Positions 1 to 8,344 of a stretch of DNA of 64,000 nucleotides are shown piece by piece. The notes below the pieces were generated by a model, which was not told where the DNA came from, did not search any database, and saw nothing but the letters and a program-made list of their open reading frames with translations. This stretch comes from Bog-473 sp963726135. GTDB taxonomy: Bacteria > Actinomycetota > Acidimicrobiia > Acidimicrobiales > RAAP-2. The stretch covers positions 1,178,001-1,242,000 of the forward strand of contig CAVSBE010000008.1 of assembly GCA_963726135.1 (NCBI GenBank), written 5' to 3'. Each line of letters opens with the position of its first letter. Within the stretch, counting starts at the first letter, position 1. The position numbers and the translations under genes are program-made.

Positions 1-774
1 AGCTCGCTCCTGGCCAGCGCCTACTTCACCCTCGATCTCAGCATCGTAGGATTCCTCGTCGCCAGCCGGGAGGTCGGCTACTACGCCGCCGCGACGAAGA
101 CCTTGACCCTGCTGGTAACGATACCGATGGTGGTCATGACGGCTGCGCTCCCTGGACTTGCCACGAGCGCGGGGGATCGCGGTGGTCTCGGACTGTTCAG
201 CGCACGCATCTGGCATTGGCTGAGCGTGACGGTCGTCCCCGCGAGCGTCGGAGTGGCGTTGTTCGCCCCGTTAGTGATCACGCTCTACTTCGGCCGGACG
301 TTCCGCCCAGCCGTCCCCCTGGTCCAGATCCTCGCGCTCGCCAGTATCGTCGCCGCCCTGTCGAACGTGTTTGGATCCGCCATGGTGGTGACGAAACGGA
401 ACCGGTGGCTCATCATCCAGGGCGGTGTCGCCCTAGCCTTCAACGTGGGCGGCAACCTCGCGCTGGTCCCCCATTTCGGGGTGACCGCCTCGGCCTGGCT
501 CACCGTCGCCACCGAGCTCGGCGTCTGCGGCAGCGCCATCGTCGCGATGCGCCGCGATATGACCTATGCCCCGTTACTACGCTTCAGCCTCGTACCCGCC
601 TTGGCCACCCTCGCGATGATCGGAGCAGCGTCGGCGCTCTGGACATGGCCCGTGGTCGCGATGGCAGCGGCGGCGGCCACATTCGTCGTTGTGACCGTCG
701 TACTCGGCGGTTGGCCGGTGGAGCTCCCGTGCCCCCTCCCCCGACGGTTCGCGCTCTGGAGTCACGCGGGATGA
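1..774 (+). CDS. Polysaccharide flippase (Wzx/MATE-like), 5'-truncated
   Basis: The frame is open from the first base, so the gene begins upstream; about 257 C-terminal residues remain. They form a run of hydrophobic helices separated by short basic loops, with GYYAAATKTLTLLVTIPM near the left edge, a pattern typical of polysaccharide-repeat-unit flippases of the oligosaccharidyl-lipid/polysaccharide exporter superfamily. Such proteins move undecaprenyl-linked sugar units across the inner membrane. The stop codon overlaps the next start (ATGA), and a glycosyltransferase and a methyltransferase follow, which supports a role in surface glycan assembly. Family assignment rests on topology and context rather than a diagnostic motif. 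Confidence 0.72.
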   Translation, partial: SSLLASAYFTLDLSIVGFLVASREVGYYAAATKTLTLLVTIPMVVMTAALPGLATSAGDRGGLGLFSARIWHWLSVTVVPASVGVALFAPLVITLYFGRTFRPAVPLVQILALASIVAALSNVFGSAMVVTKRNRWLIIQGGVALAFNVGGNLALVPHFGVTASAWLTVATELGVCGSAIVAMRRDMTYAPLLRFSLVPALATLAMIGAASALWTWPVVAMAAAAATFVVVTVVLGGWPVELPCPLPRRFALWSHAG

Positions 775-1052
775 GCCGCCGTCCGTCGCGGGGGATGTCC
801 GATGCGGCCAGGCTGGGTGCTCCGCTGTCTCCGGTGCCCTTCGGAGAAGGGGTCTTCGGCTACGCCGAGCGCTTCCCCTACGAATTCGAAAATACGATGT
901 CGGAAGTGTGCCGTGTCACGCTACGCGCTCTCGAGGAGAAACAGCACTCCGCTCAAGAAGCCAAACTACGAATCGAGGTAGCGCGGCGCCTCGGAACCGA
1001 AGGATCGCAATCGCCGCCGATCTCTTCCCCGCGATTGGGGAGTAGCTTGTGA
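771..1052 (+). CDS. Small hypothetical protein between flippase and glycosyltransferase
   Basis: This 93-residue frame starts at an ATG overlapping the flippase stop (ATGA) and its own stop overlaps the GTG of the following glycosyltransferase (GTGA). The double overlap is the main reason to believe it is translated. An in-frame ATG 24 bases downstream is an alternative start. The middle is hydrophilic and probably helical (TLRALEEKQHSAQEAKLRIE); no signal peptide, membrane segment or known motif is visible. The DNA becomes less GC-rich within it. I do not recognise the product. Confidence 0.45.
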   Translation: MSRRPSRGMSDAARLGAPLSPVPFGEGVFGYAERFPYEFENTMSEVCRVTLRALEEKQHSAQEAKLRIEVARRLGTEGSQSPPISSPRLGSSL

Positions 1053-1930
1053 AAACAGCTGACACCCTAGATGTTTTAATCGTCACCTACAACAGTCGCG
1101 ACACTATCGGCCATTGCTTGGATTCGGCTCGAGCAGATCTCAGCCGCTGTATGCCAGGAGGCGCTTGGACGGTCTCGGTCTTCGATAACGCATCCTCAGA
1201 TGGAACAGCAGAGTTTTTACGCGAATCGTATCCGTGGGCAAGAACACATTGCTCGCAGACTAATGTGTTCTTCGGACCAGCTATGAACTGGCTGGTCCGC
1301 TCGTCTACGTCCAAGTACCTCATACTTCTTAACCCCGATACCGATTTGCGTGGTGGCAACGTAAGTCGTCTTGTGACAGCTCTGGATGCGTATGCGGATG
1401 TTGGAATCGTTTCCGCTTCTCTCGTCGACGCGAACGGCAAGTTCCAGCGGTGCGCACAAGAGTTACCGACACCTAAGTATGAACTTGCACGAGCGATCAT
1501 TGGTACAAAACTCGCCCGAGCCACTTCTAATCTATGGGACCTCAAGGCCACCCTTCTTGCGACCGAGCAAGGTTTCCCAATGGACAAAGCGCATCGTCTC
1601 GGCTTCATTTGGACAACATGCTGTGCCATGCGTCGTTCCGATGCCCTATATTTTGGTCCATTTTCGCCTGAGTTCCCAATGTACGATGGCGATGTCGACC
1701 TGTGCGCTCGGATGGCCTTCGAGGGGTGGAAAGGGTACTTGATGTCGGACGTTCGCATTCTTCATTTCGGTGGTTTAAGCTCTACACCTGACTCGAAGCA
1801 CCAAATGATGAAGGTGGGCAGGCAGGCTTACTATCGAAAATGGCATGGCCGCATCAGGGCCACCGCCCTCCGAGGTGCGCTTTCGGCAGTGTCAAACGTC
1901 AAGCGCGTCCATCAGCACCTCGGGGCTTGA
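1049..1930 (+). CDS. Glycosyltransferase family 2, rhamnosyltransferase-like
   Basis: This 293-residue GT-A enzyme transfers a sugar from a nucleotide donor to a growing surface glycan on the cytoplasmic side of the membrane. The N-terminus VLIVTYNSRDTIGHCLDSA is the typical GT2 opening, DNASSDGT is the nucleotide-binding loop and LNPDTD carries the DxD-type metal site. MYDGDVDLCARMAFEGWKG near residue 210 is the acceptor-side ED-like motif seen in WbbL/rhamnosyl-type enzymes, followed by the aromatic ILHFGG segment. The GTG start overlaps the preceding stop. The gene is clearly less GC-rich than most of the window, which suggests acquisition from another source. Donor and acceptor cannot be read from sequence. 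Confidence 0.85.
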   Translation: MKTADTLDVLIVTYNSRDTIGHCLDSARADLSRCMPGGAWTVSVFDNASSDGTAEFLRESYPWARTHCSQTNVFFGPAMNWLVRSSTSKYLILLNPDTDLRGGNVSRLVTALDAYADVGIVSASLVDANGKFQRCAQELPTPKYELARAIIGTKLARATSNLWDLKATLLATEQGFPMDKAHRLGFIWTTCCAMRRSDALYFGPFSPEFPMYDGDVDLCARMAFEGWKGYLMSDVRILHFGGLSSTPDSKHQMMKVGRQAYYRKWHGRIRATALRGALSAVSNVKRVHQHLGA

Positions 1931-1942
1931 AGCTCCCCACCC

Positions 1943-2763
1943 ATGACTGGGCTTGAGAAAAAGCTGGTCGCTGGCTTCGATAGAAGACGTCGCTCGACAC
2001 TTCGCTGGATCAAGGGCGATCCGATATATCCCGCCGGATGCACAGTCTCCCCCGACGAGGCGAGACGTCACGCTCCCCCCATACCATTGAGCGAATTGTT
2101 CTTGATCACGATGGGCGTGAGATTCACAAATGGGTCCAGTATCTCGAAGTCTATTCTCGCCACTTCGACTCTTATCGAGCGGGATTTCCGACCAAGGAAG
2201 GCGTCCGTCCCCTGCGATTTTTGGAACTTGGCGTCTTCCATGGCGGATCGCTCCAACTATGGCGAAAATACTTCGGTAGAGAGGCGTCGATATGGGGTAT
2301 CGACATCGAACCTCGATCGAAGCAAGCCGTGACGGAACCTGACTTGAATGTTCGCATCGGATCGCAGAGTGATCCGAGCTTCCTGCGAGCTGTCATCAAG
2401 GAGATGGGGGGTATCGATATTGTGCTGGATGACGGAAGCCACGTAGCTTCTGACCAGCTTGCGAGTTTCAGGACCCTTTTTCCAATGCTCTCTGATGGGG
2501 GTCTCTACATCGTGGAGGATGTTCATTCCGCGTACTGGCGCTCATTCGGTGGCGGATTGCGACGTCGCGGGAGTTTTATCGAGGTGGCCAAGGATCTAGT
2601 AGACGGTATGCACGCTTGGTATTTCCGTCGCCAAACTCCCAGTCGAGCGGCCGTCGCCAAGACCGAGATTTCCGCCGTATGTTTCTACGACAGTATCGTC
2701 GTAATAGAGAAACGGCGTCACGGCACTCCATTGGATACTCGTGTCGGAACACCAGCATTCTAG
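1943..2763 (+). pseudogene. SAM-dependent methyltransferase (cephalosporin hydroxylase/CmcI-like), frameshifted
   Basis: Most of the protein is read from about 2100 onward: LRFLELGVFHGGSLQLWRK is the SAM-binding glycine loop, IWGIDIEP the acidic strand-2 end, and DIVLDDGSHVASDQLASF the motif of the CmcI/Methyltransf_24 group often found in polysaccharide clusters. The N-terminus lies in another frame starting at the ATG at 1943 and running to PLSELF. Joining PLSELF to LDHDGREIHKW near 2096-2106 by a one-base change gives the continuous N-terminal sequence expected for this group. The only start in the downstream frame is the ATG at 2038, which has no ribosome-binding site. Either a real frameshift or a sequence error is possible. 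It probably methylates a sugar made with the preceding glycosyltransferase. Confidence 0.7.
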
Positions 2764-3001
2764 CTTGGGCCAGTAGATCGGACCAGGAGACGGACACTCC
2801 GCTGATGATCGCCTGGACAGCTGTTGTCATGATTGCTCGGCATTCGAATCTGTGAGCGGCAGCGTCGTGACAGCCGTCGTTTAAGGGACGTCTGATCATC
2901 GGCATGCCGGTGCCAGCGAGCACAGGTCCGACGGCGAACGGGCTGCCCTGCTTGCGTTGGTGGACATCAACCCTGAGGCCGTGGCGGAAGCCGTCACGAG
3001 C
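2764..3001. other. Intergenic stretch left of the IS630 element, possible gene remnant
   Basis: No complete gene is seen. Just before the insertion site, a plus-strand frame after a TAA reads a short protein-like tail ending DGERAALLALVDINPEAVAE and then a TAG stop, which lies in the CTAG target of the insertion sequence. It could be the end of a decayed gene. There is no start or ribosome-binding site for it. Confidence 0.3.
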
Positions 3002-3003
3002 TA

Positions 3004-4236
3004 GTGCCGCATCAAGCAACGTTTGCGCGCTTTACCAGCTCACGAAGTGTTTTGTCCTGAGCGTGGCGATTGCGCCAGATGATGTAGCGACGGATCATCG
3101 AGTTCTGCTCTTCGTGTGAGCGGTGGTCGGTGCCGTCGAGGGTGAAGTAGCGCAGGGCTTGGAACTGCGCCTCTATCCGGTTCATCCAGCTGGCGTTGGT
3201 CGGCACGTAGGCCAGCTCGACGTTGTTGGCTTTGGCCCACACCCCGACTCTGTCGTCCTTCTGGGTCGAGAGATGAGGGCTGAAGTTATCGAGCACGATG
3301 GCGATGCGGACCTCGGGCGGGTAAAGACTGCGCAGGTAGCGGCAGAACTCGAGGAAGGTGGTGCGGTCCTTGTTCAACTTCACGTGGCCGTAGATCTTGT
3401 CCTGGTTCAGGTCGTAGGCGGCCATGAGGTGACGGACGCCCTTGGTGCGCGTGTAAGTGGCACGGCGACGCCGGCGGCGTGGTTCCTTGGTGCTCTCCTC
3501 CCCTCTGACGATCACCGGCGCCCACTGCTTGCCGGGCCGGGGCAAGAGGTTGAGCGGCCCGAACTCGTCCATGCAGATCACCACGGTGGGGTCGCCCCTC
3601 TTGGCTTTGACCTTCCCATCAGCGATGTCGTAGAGGTGCAGCACCCGGTTCTTCTTGGCCTCGAAGTCGGGGTCGTTGGACGCCTTGTAGGTCTTGATCA
3701 CTTGAAACGAGACGCCCTCCTCTCGGAGTACCAGGCGCAGGCCCTCGTGGCTGATGTCGTCGACCACCCCCTCAGCCACCAAGAACTCGGCCAGCTTGGA
3801 CAAGCTCCAGGTCGAAAACGGCAGGTCGTGGTCGACCGGGCGCGAGAGGGCGATTCTCTTGATCTCCCGGCGCTCGGGGAGCGTGAACTTAGGTGGCCGT
3901 CCTCCCGAGTACCTGGGCACCAAGGAGTCGAACCCATCATCGTTGAAGTTGTGCAGCACCTCTCTGACCCGGTCCGGCGAGGTGAAAGCCACTTTGGAGA
4001 TCTGGGCCACATCCATCCCCTGGGCCGAGAGCAACACCATCTGAGCTCTACGCCAGGTCACGACCGACCCCGACGAGCGCCGCACGATGCGCAATAAGCG
4101 CATGCCCTCTTGGTTGGTGATTTCTCGAACGTGTATCCCTTCGCGCACCTGACCTCCTCTTTCGCGAGGAGCCAATTCTGCGCGACGCCGAGGTCAATGT
4201 GGTGGACGCGCCATGCCAAGGTTGCCGGTCACGGCA
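3004..4236 (-). mobile_element. Complete IS630-family insertion sequence with TA target duplication
   Basis: The element is 1233 bp. Both ends sit in CTAG with a duplicated TA (3002-3003 and 4237-4238), the known target preference of IS630. The outer 20 bases (3004-3023 and the complement of 4217-4236) match at 14 of 20 positions, starting with six identical bases GTGCCG. A single full-length DDE transposase fills the interior. The ends, the target duplication and the open reading frame indicate a possibly active copy that landed between the polysaccharide genes and the secreted repeat protein. Confidence 0.85.
3012..4148 (-). CDS. IS630-family transposase
   Basis: This 378-residue transposase cuts and joins DNA through a DDE catalytic core. 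The N-terminal third holds a helix-turn-helix region (MDVAQISKVAFTSPDRVREV) followed by a winged part (WSLSKLAEFLVAEGVV). The catalytic acidic residues are visible in CMDEFGPL, IVLDNFSPHLS and NASWMNRIEAQF, with the spacing of the IS630/Tc1 group. A TTG 27 bases further upstream also opens the frame, but the GTG used here has AGGAGG four bases before it and is the better start. The gene has no stop or frameshift. Confidence 0.93.
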   Translation of the reverse strand: MREGIHVREITNQEGMRLLRIVRRSSGSVVTWRRAQMVLLSAQGMDVAQISKVAFTSPDRVREVLHNFNDDGFDSLVPRYSGGRPPKFTLPERREIKRIALSRPVDHDLPFSTWSLSKLAEFLVAEGVVDDISHEGLRLVLREEGVSFQVIKTYKASNDPDFEAKKNRVLHLYDIADGKVKAKRGDPTVVICMDEFGPLNLLPRPGKQWAPVIVRGEESTKEPRRRRRRATYTRTKGVRHLMAAYDLNQDKIYGHVKLNKDRTTFLEFCRYLRSLYPPEVRIAIVLDNFSPHLSTQKDDRVGVWAKANNVELAYVPTNASWMNRIEAQFQALRYFTLDGTDHRSHEEQNSMIRRYIIWRNRHAQDKTLRELVKRANVA

Positions 4237-4436
4237 CTAGCAGCGGATGGCGTCACGAACTGGCGCGTGCGGCCCACCCGCTAGGGGGATGGATTGTACG
4301 TCGGCGCTCCACGCGACGGTCTCGTGGCCGCCCTAGTTCCGCTCGCCGGGGCCACCCGTGTAATGGCGCCGACTGGACCAGTACCCCGACCCGGGCACGC
4401 CGGGAGGTCGGCATATCCCGCGGTCGGTTTCACCGC

Positions 4437-6773
4437 TCAAGTGGAAGAGAGTCCGAGCAAGACCAGGGTGGCCGCCTGGAGACCAAAGCCGTACTGGCCG
4501 CCCGAGCTCCAGTAGGTCACCACGTTGGAATAAGCCGCTTCGATCAGGCCGGTCTGTTGCTGGAGAAAGGGGGTGAGGTAGGACTGGCCACCAGCGGAGG
4601 CACTCAATGCCAGCGCAGGCGTTGTCAAGGGGATGCTCCGGTTCGGTTGAGGATGCCGCGTTCCACCCGAAGTGTTCAATTCGAGCGTCGCCGTGTCCAC
4701 CTGCCCCCACTCTTGGTTGACCAGAAGGTTCACCAAACGCAGAACCGTCGGCGAGTTTGTGACCAGATAGAGCCTTGTCAATTGGTCCACCTGCACCTGC
4801 GTGTAGTCGGCATCGTATCCGGGAGCGCCGCCTCCAGACTCGGCGAAGTACCCAGCCCCGTCGGATCCGTCGGGAAGGGATGGGGTCCTCGTGTAGATCA
4901 ACCCGAATCCCGGCCAGCGGTTTTGGGGTGGAGCAACGGCGAAGGTGAGCTCCTGTTGGAAATAGGTCTCGTAGACGGGATTGCCCGACGCCGAGAAGGC
5001 AAGAGCCATCGCGAGGGCGTTCCCGATGACGATGTTGCCATTCGTGTACCAGGTCAAGTTGCCGTTGCTTGCGAGATAGTTCGCTCCGGCACTGATGGCC
5101 GCCGTCCAGTTCGCAACCTCGCCAGGCGTCATTTGCGGTCGCAGCGCCCACAACGCCATCCCAAGGTTGTCGATGAAGAACATGGTGTCGATGGCGATTG
5201 GTTGAGGGGTAGGAGCCCCGGATACAGCCGTGAAGGAGCCGTTCGGCTGCTCGTGCTGGGCGATGAGTGTGTCAAAAGTCTGCTCCGCGTCGGCGTGCAT
5301 CGTGGAGTCACCTGTCAACGCGGCGACGGCGGCGGCCGCAAGACCCGGACCGGAGCTCGAGCGCCAATAGTCCGGATCCCCCCCAACCCACAGCCCATTG
5401 GGATCACCTGGCGCTTGCTGATCGACGAGGGTCGTTACGTCCGCGGTCAGCGAGCCAGCTACCTGATCGCTGATGCCTGAGATCAGACCCTCGATGCTCG
5501 TCGACGCAGCGTCGCCAAACGGGTAGATCTGTCCACTTCGGCCGATCAATGAGTACCCCAGCCCGGTCTGACTGGAGTGCAGGCCGATGATTGGCACAGT
5601 GATCCCGGCGCTCGGCGCCGACCCGAAGAACTGAGCGTCCCCATACGAGAAGATGCCGCCGTCGCTGGCGACGATCCAGTAACCCCGGCCGTCAGGCGTC
5701 GGTGCCATCCCTACGATCGGTTGGTTGAGGTGGATCCCCCCTGTTGATCCAAAAAATGAGGCATCCCCAAACGAGAAGATGCCGCCGTCGCTGGCGACCA
5801 GCCAGTAACCCTGACCGCCGGGGGTCAGGGCCATTCCCACGATCGGCCGGTTGAGGTGGATACGTCCGGTGGACCCGAAGAACCGGGCGTCCCCATAGGA
5901 GAAAATGCCGCCGTCGGTTGCGACGAGCCAGTAACCCCGGCCGTCGGTCGTGGGCGCCATGCCGACGATGGGTTGGTTTAGATGGATGCCCCCGGTTGAT
6001 CCGAAAAACGCGGCGTCCCCGAAAGAAAAGATGCCGCCGTCGGAGCCCGCGAGCCAGTAGCCCCCGCCGCTAGGGGTAGGCGCCATCCCTACGATCGGCC
6101 GGTTGAGGTGGATGCCTCCCGTGGACCCTACGAACCGGGCGTCCCCATATGAGAAGACGCCGCCGTCAGCGCCGACGAGCCAGTAGCCCCCGGCATCGGG
6201 GGTCGGTGCCATACCGACCGCAGGCTCGCTGATGGTCTGCCCCATATATCCGTAAGCAGTGGCATGAGGACTGGCGATCCGTGGACCGTCTCCGACCGAG
6301 GACGTGGCCTGGTCGGACCTCACAAGGGACGGGGACCTCGCCGGCGCAGCCAGCGCTTCCGCAGGCGACAGCGCTCCTATCGCCGCAACTGTGGTCGCAA
6401 CGACGAAAATACAGGTTACGCAGGCCGATACAAGAGTCCGCTGATAGATCGAAAATGCGGGTCGCCTGACGCGTCCGCATCGTGGACTTGAATCGGCCGA
6501 CAGGTTCGGCGGGGACAGCTCCACAGAGAAATTATCGGGCTCCGGGACCATCCACTTTAGGTTCGGAGCTGGAACATCTGCCAGGCCGGCTACGGCGGTT
6601 GGAACAGGAGAGCTATTGGGCGACCACCGAGTTCCAGGCGCGCTCGAATCCCAAGTCGAGTTACGGGTGGCCGCGGAGTGTGAGAGATAGATCGTGTGGG
6701 TCGTCTTCTGATCCGCTTGTAGAAGGGCGACGTCGGAAGCTAGAAGTGCACGCCTGTTCCGCCTCGACGCCAC
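4437..6773 (-). CDS. Secreted six-repeat (GYWLVASDGG) protein with C-terminal alpha/alpha-toroid-like domain
   Basis: This 778-residue protein has a long N-terminal tail, then a hydrophobic export segment near residue 110 to 140 (TLVSACVTCIFVVATTVAA, ending in EALAAPA). Residues about 180-430 hold six copies of a 42-residue repeat with core GYWLVASDGGIFSYGDA; the sixth is degenerate (GYSLIGRSGQIYPFGDA). The last 340 residues are rich in helices with tryptophan and glycine motifs (DPDYWRSSSGPGLAAA, NGNIVIGNALAMALA, WYTNGN) and resemble the alpha/alpha-toroid folds of polysaccharide lyases and glycoside hydrolases; I infer an extracellular glycan-active role. The GTG start has an AGAGGG-like site upstream; an ATG at 6551 is an alternative. 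It sits next to glycan genes. Confidence 0.72.
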   Translation of the reverse strand: MASRRNRRALLASDVALLQADQKTTHTIYLSHSAATRNSTWDSSAPGTRWSPNSSPVPTAVAGLADVPAPNLKWMVPEPDNFSVELSPPNLSADSSPRCGRVRRPAFSIYQRTLVSACVTCIFVVATTVAAIGALSPAEALAAPARSPSLVRSDQATSSVGDGPRIASPHATAYGYMGQTISEPAVGMAPTPDAGGYWLVGADGGVFSYGDARFVGSTGGIHLNRPIVGMAPTPSGGGYWLAGSDGGIFSFGDAAFFGSTGGIHLNQPIVGMAPTTDGRGYWLVATDGGIFSYGDARFFGSTGRIHLNRPIVGMALTPGGQGYWLVASDGGIFSFGDASFFGSTGGIHLNQPIVGMAPTPDGRGYWIVASDGGIFSYGDAQFFGSAPSAGITVPIIGLHSSQTGLGYSLIGRSGQIYPFGDAASTSIEGLISGISDQVAGSLTADVTTLVDQQAPGDPNGLWVGGDPDYWRSSSGPGLAAAAVAALTGDSTMHADAEQTFDTLIAQHEQPNGSFTAVSGAPTPQPIAIDTMFFIDNLGMALWALRPQMTPGEVANWTAAISAGANYLASNGNLTWYTNGNIVIGNALAMALAFSASGNPVYETYFQQELTFAVAPPQNRWPGFGLIYTRTPSLPDGSDGAGYFAESGGGAPGYDADYTQVQVDQLTRLYLVTNSPTVLRLVNLLVNQEWGQVDTATLELNTSGGTRHPQPNRSIPLTTPALALSASAGGQSYLTPFLQQQTGLIEAAYSNVVTYWSSGGQYGFGLQAATLVLLGLSST
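5515..6245 (-). repeat. Tandem 126-bp coding repeats, six units
   Basis: Six in-frame units of 126 bp (42 codons) encode the GYWLVASDGG repeats of the surrounding gene. For example, the GCCGCCGTCG segment recurs at 5655 and 5781. Units 2-5 are so alike at DNA level that recent duplication or gene conversion is likely; the last unit is strongly diverged. Confidence 0.85.
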
Positions 6774-7176
6774 TCTGGCCCTCTTGGGCTCTCAAAAAGC
6801 ACGCTGAGGAGAGAACCAACGGAGCCATCACATGACAACTAAAGAGATGACGTTGCGGGCGGAGCACATGTCCTTATGGGTAGCGATGCTTCAGCGGCTT
6901 AAGCAACGCCAATGCTCCAACGGGCACCAGAGGGTCCAGCATCGAGCCCGTCCTTTGTGCAACGGAGATGTCCCCATTCTCTGCGGAGGACCACGCTCGC
7001 ACGGTCGTCGCGGTCGCACCCGTTCGGAGAGCTAAACGTGACTATTCAATTGGCGTCGTATGTACGCGATGCATCGAGTCATTGGCTAACGGCGGTCAGA
7101 GAGCCCGTTCTTCCTTTTCCTCCTTAAGCACGACGAAATGTCTAAAATTCCGGCACGAGCAATGGAAGGCGACCCG
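6774..7176. other. Intergenic region without a recognisable gene
   Basis: This stretch separates the minus-strand repeat protein from the plus-strand acetyltransferase, so it should hold divergent promoters. Several short frames occur, but none has a ribosome-binding site, conserved motif or normal codon use. Base composition is less GC-rich than the core genes. I see no RNA gene or clear repeat. Confidence 0.5.
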
Positions 7177-7707
7177 ATGCCTGATCCTCGATCGCAGTTT
7201 GATGGAATATGGCAAACCCTGCGGCAAGACCTCGAGCAGGACGGGTGCACATCGTGGATATCCGCGATCGCTCGAGCCCTCTTCACTCAGCGAGTGCAGT
7301 CGGTGGTACTACTGCGATTGAGCCAAGCGATTCACAGGCAGAGTCCCTTGCTCGGGAGCCTCGTTAAGTACATAAACGGAGTGCTGACCGGCTGCGATAT
7401 CGCAGCATCAGCGAAGATCGGTCCAGGCCTTCGGCTTTACCATCCGAGCGGTGTCGTGGTGGGCCCCGAAGTGGTTATTGGGAAGAACTGCCGGCTCATG
7501 CAGGGAGTCACACTCGGGGCGGGAACCAGCTTGCCTGGTTCTCCGATTGTGGCGGACGGAGTCACAATTGGCCCAGGTGCTGTCGTCCTCGGCAGCGTCC
7601 TACTTGGCGAACAATCCTTCATCGGTGCAAACACTGTCGTGACAAAGGATATTCCGGCGCACGAGATGTGGGCGGGAAACCCCGCGCGCGATATCCGGGG
7701 CTACTGA
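7177..7707 (+). CDS. Serine O-acetyltransferase-like hexapeptide acyltransferase
   Basis: This 176-residue protein belongs to the left-handed beta-helix acetyltransferases. A helical N-terminal part (FDGIWQTLRQDLEQDG) is followed by hexapeptide repeats: GCDIAASAKIGPGLRLYHPS, then VVVGPEVVIGKNCRLMQGVT, then DGVTIGPGAVVLGSVLLGE. The C-terminal MWAGNPARDIRGY is the usual end of CysE-like and sugar O-acetyltransferases. The conserved His in LYHPSG fits the CysE active-site histidine. An ATG 39 bases upstream is in frame, but the one used has GGAAGG seven bases before it. It could make O-acetylserine, but its place beside glycan genes makes sugar or polymer O-acetylation at least as likely. Confidence 0.8.
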   Translation: MPDPRSQFDGIWQTLRQDLEQDGCTSWISAIARALFTQRVQSVVLLRLSQAIHRQSPLLGSLVKYINGVLTGCDIAASAKIGPGLRLYHPSGVVVGPEVVIGKNCRLMQGVTLGAGTSLPGSPIVADGVTIGPGAVVLGSVLLGEQSFIGANTVVTKDIPAHEMWAGNPARDIRGY

Positions 7708-8130
7708 CGCGCAAGAGGCCTAGCCGGGCACGAGTGGAGATACGCACTCGGTGCAGAGGACTCTTGATCCAACCCCGACAAGCGAACATCCGTTGTGAGA
7801 ATTTGGTCGTGTCCCACGCTGAGATGGACACGCAACTCGCTACTCAAGCGATTCCGTCACCGGGCTTGTGAGCGGATGCCGGCCGGCGAGTCGGTCAAGC
7901 ACCCTCCTCTGGCTCATGCGCTCGATGGGCACGGTCGGCGACCTTGCGACGACACTGCACCACGTTCTTCCGCCATACGAAGGTGAATTTCGTCTCGTGG
8001 GTCAGGGTAACGATCTTCGAACCGGAGAGGCGACGCGTCGTTTCGAAACCCGGCAGCACCTTGGAGCGAAACCGGAGAACTCAGGCTGCAACCGGAGGAG
8101 CGTTGAAAAAGGGCCTCTCACCTGGTACGA
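7708..8130. other. Intergenic region downstream of acetyltransferase and tRNA-Gly
   Basis: No gene is supported. A plus-strand frame from 7868 runs through the tRNA-Gly on the opposite strand and reads the familiar false sequence DGIRTRDPHLGKV, so it is not real. No terminator hairpin or repeat stands out. Confidence 0.5.
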
Positions 8131-8205
8131 TGGAGCGGAAGACGGGATTCGAACCCGCGACCCTCACCTTGGCAAGGTGATGCGCTACCACTGCGCCACT
8201 TCCGC
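8131..8205 (-). tRNA. tRNA-Gly (anticodon GCC)
   Basis: The complement folds as a cloverleaf with acceptor stem GCGGAAG/CTTCCGC, the D-arm GCGCAGTGGTAGCGC, an anticodon stem CACCT-TGCCA-AGGTG giving GCC, and the T-arm GGGTTCGAATCCC. The CCA end is encoded (8131-8133). The discriminator base is U. Confidence 0.96.
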
Positions 8206-8344
8206 GTTGGAACACCACTTTACCGCGTCGACCACCGGTGGGAACGAGCGCGAAATTCTGCTTCCTCCCTGGCCATTTGCGGCGCGTGGCCGATCCCCGG
8301 GAACGCCGGGTCAGCGATCCGCTCGCCCTCGCTAGATTCGCTCC

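Noticed and set aside
3123..4097. Long plus-strand frame opposite the IS630 transposase
   Set aside because: It is the complement of an intact transposase; no domain or ribosome-binding site supports it.
5515..6245. CRISPR array or satellite DNA
   Set aside because: The 126-bp units are in-frame coding repeats with conserved protein sequence and no spacers.
7868..8335. Plus-strand reading frame across the tRNA-Gly
   Set aside because: It contains DGIRTRDPHLGKV, the well-known false translation of a tRNA-Gly complement, and has no other conserved sequence.
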